From: Ooceraea biroi | Lineage: Eukaryota; Arthropoda; Insecta; Hymenoptera; Formicidae | DNA length: 64,000 nt | NCBI RefSeq assembly: GCF_003672135.1 | Contig: NC_039508.1 | Span: 2,604,001-2,668,000 of the forward strand | Direction: 5' to 3' | Part shown: piece by piece, positions 57,493-64,000 of the stretch | Layout of the letters: the number at the start of each line of letters is the position of its first letter | Numbering within the stretch: the stretch's first letter is position 1 | Program-made: the position numbers and the translations under genes | Notes under the pieces: generated by a model | The model's input: the letters and a program-made list of their open reading frames with translations, nothing else | Databases searched by the model: none | What the model was told of the DNA's origin: nothing

Positions 57493-60400
57493 ATGTCAAA
57501 TGGAAATATATCTCTTGCCTTCCTTGAGCGTTCCTCTGGACCACATGATCTCGACGATCAAGTTTCTAGGCTAAAAATATCCTTTGATACGTGAAATAAT
57601 AAATCGGAAACATGAAACAATTATGATTTTTATATAATTAGAAGCAAGAGCAGATGTTATTATGATACAATTTTAATACTATTCACTAACTTGATTAATC
57701 CTTAATGTTTCTTTGTTATTATTATTACGCACTATTAGAAAACCATAGTTTCTCTTTCGATATAGAACAGTCACTAGAGGCATTGAAGCAATGTTTATCA
57801 ATGTGCACGACCGAATCACTCGACGAGCAAATCTTCAGCAAAATTTTGCCAAAAGCTCATCATTTTCTATCAGAGGTAATTTCATAAAATCTTTGCATTT
57901 TATATTTGAATTTCTTAAATTACTTTTCAAGTTTCAAATAATAAAATAATTTTATAATGATTTGTAACGATTGTATTATATAAAAATTATAGTATAGATA
58001 ATAGCTTATCATATGTTTCATATATCATACATTTTAATAATATTTGCAGTTTCTTATTGTTATGCGAACATAAGTAACGATTGTAAGTTTAATAAATATC
58101 GGTTTTAATTATGGTATCTCCGATTTCTGTCAAAGGTTTTAAAGGATATAGACAATATAATAACAGATAATAATATAAACATCGACGATTTGGATGATGT
58201 CAAGCGCAAATTGGACATCAGTGATGGACTACTTGTTTTCTGGAAAAGATGCTTGGAATGTGTTTCCGCACTTGGGAACGTTCGGGCATGCTATGTGTTT
58301 TCATTATGTGATATTCTGCCTAAAATTGTAATAATCGTCTTTAAACATTGCAAAGCCAGGTAAATATCAAATATTACCAATATTTTCTGTAATAACTATT
58401 ATAATACATTTAAAGTTTTTATTCCATGTTATCAACAATCAATCAAACATAATTATTATTTCCTCCTTCTCTCTCTGTCTCTCTATTCCAGTATTTCCTT
58501 TTCCAGTAACAGTTTACCGATAATAAAAAAATTACTAGTAATTATTAGTGAGTTTTTAATAATGTAGTACAGTAAAAATATATAGAAGAATTATTATATT
58601 GAATATAATATAGAAAATTGAATACTATTGAAAACTATATAGCTCAAAATATGGAGTGTTATTGAACGGAACAATACAGGAGCTGAGAAATTTGTTCGCG
58701 AAGGCGAGCTCGATCTTCAAGCTATTTTTTACCGCTTTGGACAGCGTAATCGTCTTCGACATGAATGTGCAGTCGGAAATGGAGCTGTTAATGAAAGGTG
58801 AGAGCAGTGCGCCCATTACATTTTAATGACTTTTTAACGGAAGAGTTATTTTTGTTTTCATTACACTTTTATTGTCAGCTTTATATCCATTTCTAAAACT
58901 TTTATGGAGATGTGTACCTCATTCTTGTGAATATAAGAAGGTCGGTTTTAAATATCGATTAAATTCTCAGTGATTGATGCGTATGGCGACGTTGCTTCCA
59001 TCGCAAATGGAATGGACACCAAAACATTCGTTGAATTCACCGAGGCATTCTTCAAACTGGCGATTGTTCATCAGAATAATATCAAGCCATGCAGCATCAC
59101 GACACATCTTGGTCGAATGGCAAAAGATATATCTTACTTTTTGTCAGTCAACAAGGTACGCTTATTTATTACACTGTATTATGTATACTACATATAAATT
59201 GTTAAACTCAATCAAATATATACCCACACCTTATTGTTATTAATGGTAATTATAAAAAAGCACATGGTGACTATCTTTCTATTATATTATATTATATTCG
59301 TGCTAATTAATCAATAAATTTAGATGTAAAGCTTTGAAACTAATTAGATTCTTATTTTTAAATATATCCTTTATAGTTTTGAAAAAAAATTTATTTTAAC
59401 GAAGTAGTATATATAATAATATAAATAATAAAATAAAATTGCATATTTTTTACAAATATATAATAATATAGGAGCAGAAGAGTAATAATATGGATCGCAC
59501 AATGATGGCTGTTACACGTTTGTTGAAAATACTTGAGAAATTAACAACGGTTTATAGCGCATTACTCACATATCAGACAATATCAAACTTGATTGAACTT
59601 TTGGCACAAATGCACGGGTAATGATCTATATATATATATATAATAAAAAGAAATTAACTTATTGTTTTTAACACAGATATTTATATTTACATCTAACAAA
59701 AGATGGTGAAAAAATACTCCCAATCAGTGCGGCATCTTTTTTAGATATCATCTTTAATCACGACAATTTCAAACAGGTATGTTATTAAAGTTTTAATGGA
59801 TTAACGTTCGTGAGAGAATGGAGCAGATTGACTTAAAAGTTCAGCTCACTTTTCAAAAGAAAAGTCTTGTGTACCATTTTGCAATCATCTCCGAGATATA
59901 CCCCTACTTCATGGAGGCTGGCCTAATCGCTTCGTGTGGAGACAAAAGCTCGAAGCCTCATACCCTCTAACACACCGCGTTAATATCATTCATTTAGCTT
60001 ACATTAAAAACTACTACGATTTTTTCAAATAGTCTAATGTTAACAAGAAGTAATGGAAACTATTTAACTAAAATGTCTTGTTTTACATAATATAAAGTAC
60101 GATATTATTGATATCTCAGGTATACTTCGAATACGGTAGGCAAATTACTTCAAATGGTAAATATGAGCATCGATTAGCTTATCAGCTACTGACCATCGCC
60201 ATCATGAAAAAAATAAATCGTATGCCGTACGAGTGCCATTGCAAATGGTCTCTGGGTCCAGATTCGATCCTGGATGTTGCTCTCACATTTATAAAATATT
60301 GTAAGTGACAAAAAGTAAAACATAACAATTATAATTTTATATGAAATTATAAGAATATTAAAATTTTCAAAAATTAGTATAAATTTTGTCGCTTAATCGC

Positions 60401-62807
60401 GACAATATTTTTATAGCTGTTTTTGATTACTATTTGTCCTAATCTAGTTGAAGAAGAAATATGCACTGAGAAATCACGATTACTGGGCGCTCATGAAATC
60501 GGCGAACGACCACGATTGATCAACATCTATGAGGCAACTCTGGTGCCTGTTTGCGGTCTGGTCACTCAGATCACACCAGAAGCTTTTTGTACGGTTGAGC
60601 TGCTTTTATTGAAACATCTGCTATCTGGTTGTCTATGGAGTTCTCTACTGAGCTCAGATGTTTGGTATTTTATTGCTAGGTGAGGAAGTCTGCGCTTGCA
60701 TTTCACTAAAATTAACAATTACATATATTGTCATTAATACGACACTTTCAGTATTAATATTACTTCATTGATTAAATTGATACAGAGTGAACTTCAAGTT
60801 TTGTTAGTTAATAGTTAATTTAAAAAGTTAATTAGACATTGTATTTATTATGTTATATTATAGATTATGTGCATTAATCCACAATTTATTAATAATCAAT
60901 TAATTAATAATAAATATATGTAATTATATTAATATTTTCTCAGTTAATAAATTACTCTAATTAATCGGCTAATTTTGTAATAATACATTATTAAAAAACA
61001 AATTAATTGATTATAGTGATACGTTAATTAATAATTAATTAATGTGTAGATAGATCTGTTGATTTTTTATTGATAGATTTTGGAAAAGCTGATTCCTCGT
61101 GTATCATTATTTGTTTTAGAGTTGGCACATCACAGTTATGCGCTAATCATATCAACTACTTGATCAAAATTTCGGCGGTTTTGCGAGAAAGATCTGATAG
61201 TATAGAAGCAGTCATGGTGGATAACACAATTGTCAGACTGTATGAACTACTGACTGCAGATGTGAAAATTTCTTTAATTGGGGATCTTGTCGATTTAGAT
61301 ATTCTGAATCATTCTGCATCTTATATTGTATATTTTTTAACACCGAAAGCTAAAGTTGTTTATTCAGAATACCAGCATGATTTCAAGAATTTGTCGAAGA
61401 TTTTTTGGAATTTACAAGAATATCCTTCTGTTCACAACTGGAAGCTTCTTGTAAGAGACTATATTATATTAAAAAGTTTTTTTAGTTGTTCTTTCGCTCT
61501 CAAATATAAAATTTTAACTATTACTGCATAAATTATTTTTTATTATTTACTTCTTGCAGTTTTTAATGTGTTTAAATGTTTTTTAAACGCTGTTGTTTTA
61601 AATGCTTCGCTTGTGCCACTTTATTTCATAATACTGAATAATTTAAAAATATTATATCGTAAATTTTATATTTAAAAATTTTGCTTATGCATATCTAGAG
61701 ACGACATTTATCTCCAGTAGTGGCAGTGGATTATAGCGGTAATGAAAATGTTACCGATATTCTTCCTAAAATATGGAGTTTTGTGAGTGATGCAGTCACC
61801 GAATGCGATAGCAAGCAACTGGACATATTGTCCAACTTAATCGTTATCCTGCTTCATGTTACTCATCTCAGAAGTTTTCAAGATGATGTCTCACATTTGG
61901 TATAATATTTAAATTTATTTATAATAAATCTCTTTATTCATTTATTGTGGCGAACATTCGTATGTGGGCACAATGCGCATAAAGTATAGATGTGCAAATG
62001 CAAGCTAATGACATTAATCTTTGATGTTTTAGATTCTGACATCCATTGAAAATTCATGTGTCTGTCTGTTATCTCGAGGCAAGATCGAGGTCTGTCAATT
62101 TTTACAAAAGTGTGTCGAAGATTTTGATCGGTACGCAGTTCAAGCCATTGCACTTAATTTGACTGGACTGTTTGGTCGTCTATTACAGACTGACAGTCCT
62201 TGGGTACGCCAAGAGACTCTAGAGACCTTTGAACGTGTAGGTCACGTATGCTCAGAACAGCTGGTTGCTGAAATAGCACGAATTCTAGCTAAGATATCGG
62301 ATGTTAATAACATTATGCAAGCTTATTTATCCTCAAAGCCATGCTACACCCTTACGGGTTTTGCAGACGTACAGAACTACTTCAAACACTTGGCTAGAGC
62401 TTTTCAAAATTGCCGCAAAGAACACACGTGTTACGAATACTACGTAAGTATATTATTTAACAAAGAAACGCACAATATAAAAGTAAAAATCATATATCTA
62501 AAGTTCATCGAGGCGGGACTGTTGCAAATATAAAGTATCGTTTACTTCTAAACATTTTTTAATTTAAGACATTTTTGTTCGAAATAAATATAAGGAATCC
62601 AAGAAAGAGGAAAAGATACCGAGATTGGAGAAGATGGAAAGTTTGCAAAACATTATCGTCCCGGTATCAACCCAATTAGACGCTCAAGCAGAAGAATTGT
62701 ACAGGGAATTGACGAAGGTATTGGAAGGTCAAGCTGTTGTCAATAACACAGTCTGTAGAAAACTGAAAACTATCTTGGAAAAAATTCTTGACGGTTCCGA
62801 GAAATAA
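57493..62807 (+). CDS. FIRRM: FIRRM / C1orf112 homologue (889 aa, 14 coding exons)
   Basis: FIGNL1-interacting regulator of recombination and mitosis; with the AAA ATPase FIGNL1 it removes RAD51 from chromatin and guards replication forks and meiotic recombination (known for the family, DUF4487). Exons: 57493-57576, 57729-57875, 58136-58359, 58492-58551, 58643-58797, 58971-59155, 59472-59617, 59677-59776, 60120-60300, 60448-60679, 61120-61450, 61699-61899, 62033-62443, 62595-62807. The length fits the human protein (853 aa). Best matching blocks: SLLSSDVWYFIARVGTSQLCANH (about 493-515) against human SLLAMDAWCFLARYGTAELCAHH; FSKILPKA near 65-72 against FSQVLPK; DSPWVRQETLETFERVG near 728-744. 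The protein is alpha-helical throughout (HEAT-like) with no catalytic motif, as expected of a scaffold. Intron 1 is AT-AC. The exon 4 donor needs the weaker of two overlapping sites to keep frame. Confidence 0.9.
57577..57728 (+). other. U12-type AT-AC intron (first coding intron of FIRRM)
   Basis: Donor ATATCCTTT (57577-57585) is the canonical U12 AT-AC 5' site. TCCTTAAT (57699-57706) matches the U12 branch site 22-23 nt before the AC at 57727-57728. Removing it joins …RLK to ALLENHSF in phase 0. No GT-AG alternative keeps both frames. Confidence 0.75.
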
Positions 62808-64000
62808 AGTTTCATAGAATTCACAGAAAGTCGCGTTATTTTGTACAAAGAATAAAAATTATAATTTGTTTTTTTTAAATATAAGATGTTATCTAATAAC
62901 TTATAAATAAAAACGTATGATATACAGGAAAAGATTACTTTTCAATCTCAGCAGATTCGGATCGAAAGATAAGAAGCTTACAAAGTAGTCCATTTGTTCC
63001 TTTTTAATGAAGTTTTGCGGATACAAAATTAGTAATAATCAATAATCCTATTTTCTCTATGTGTTGACATATTTTTATACACATTTTTACTATTCAGTTA
63101 TCAATAATTGATTAACAATTGACAAAAATAGTTAACATAATATAAAAATCAATGATACAATCGATTGAATAAAATTTACATTAACATATTAAAACTTTTT
63201 AAATTAATGCTCTCCGGTTAACGTATTAATTTCGGTAGAATTTACAATTGTTTAAATGCCATGTTGCCTCGTATTTACATATTACCAATTCGGAATAAAT
63301 TTTTAATTAATAACGCACGTTTGTGAAAATATAAATATGGAAAATGTAAAAATAGATCATTTTCTTATGCAAGGAAAATATGCGATTTCATGCGATTATT
63401 ATTTATTTCCTGAATTTGACATGACATTGACATGAGTCTGTGAAAAATGTTATATCGAGCAGAGAGATATGTCATGCGTTATTAATCACGCTCATGAACC
63501 TGTAAACTAGTGCATCTATTGTAATTTGTACCCTGTAATTACGAAAATACATTATGTTATCGCTTGAGCATTGAGACATCGAGTCAATTTGTCTATAATT
63601 AAACAACAACTTGGTGTCATTACCTTATATCAAACTACAGGCTCTTTTGCGAAACAAATTCAAAGCATTAACATATTTTACTATAAATGCATTGTATTTG
63701 CATCCATATTTGCGATTTAAGTAATAAAAAAGATTTAATTACTTTATGTGTAATGTTAATTTCTCAGATAATTTTCATCTACATTTTTTTTCTACCTGAT
63801 GAAATTAAATAATGAAAATAATATAACTGCTAGTACTAATTTCGAATAGAGTAACAGCAGTATACTCGAACGTACTGCCATAATCACATCGTTACTTTTA
63901 TTAGGCACATACTAATCGACGTAATAATACTTTATTTGCATGATAACTTTTGTCTAAACTGTTGATATACATTCTAATAAATATACGATTTAACTCGTTT
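62808..64000. other. FIRRM 3' UTR and AT-rich spacer
   Basis: AATAAA hexamers lie at 62803-62808 (overlapping the stop), near 62850 and near 62905. The remaining sequence is AT-rich with nothing recognised. Confidence 0.5.

Noticed and set aside
1..64000. tRNA, rRNA, snRNA and CRISPR arrays
   Set aside because: No cloverleaf with A/B boxes, no rRNA-like block and no regularly spaced direct repeats with unique spacers were found by eye; a tRNAscan or Infernal run would be decisive.

Overview
The window is AT-rich eukaryotic DNA with long introns, many microsatellites and many small inverted-repeat transposons. It carries animal protein families (Mediator MED14, tetraspanin, FIRRM/C1orf112), insect-type mariner elements and short (TTAGG)-like runs. 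This fits an insect, most likely a hymenopteran such as an ant; the order is inferred from general character, not proven.

Layout. 1-555 (+): last exon of an unidentified gene. 1130-2400: CpG-rich island with a good splice donor, probably the promoter and noncoding first exon of the tetraspanin gene. 2.5-17.7 kb: non-coding, with one full-length mariner (8830-10116), two decayed mariner relics and several MITEs. 17768-28027 (+): complete 8-exon tetraspanin, 268 aa. 28916-29270: a 355-bp foldback MITE. 29380-31857 (+): tentative 3-exon gene for a 184-aa membrane protein. 36675-45489 (-): complete Mediator subunit 14, 23 coding exons, 1592 aa, with TE insertions in two introns. 46.26-46.65 kb: its 5' noncoding exon and promoter, with an NRF-1-type palindrome three bases from a 721-bp TTAA-flanked foldback element. 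47823-51817 (-): 8-exon gene for a 745-aa basic, Ser/Lys-rich protein I cannot name, with an E2F-type site upstream. 53844-54711: an 868-bp foldback element with internal 118-bp tandem repeats. 57493-62807 (+): FIRRM/C1orf112 homologue, 14 exons, 889 aa, whose first coding intron reads as a U12-type AT-AC intron.

How the genes relate. MED14 is general transcription machinery and the tetraspanin a membrane organiser; they look like unrelated neighbours. FIRRM (RAD51 removal, recombination) and the 745-aa protein both have E2F-consensus sites upstream, which would suit cell-cycle expression, but this is inference from motifs. All exon joins were made by hand from reading frame and GT-AG (or AT-AC) signals. 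Each multi-exon model closes in frame; uncertain joins are marked.
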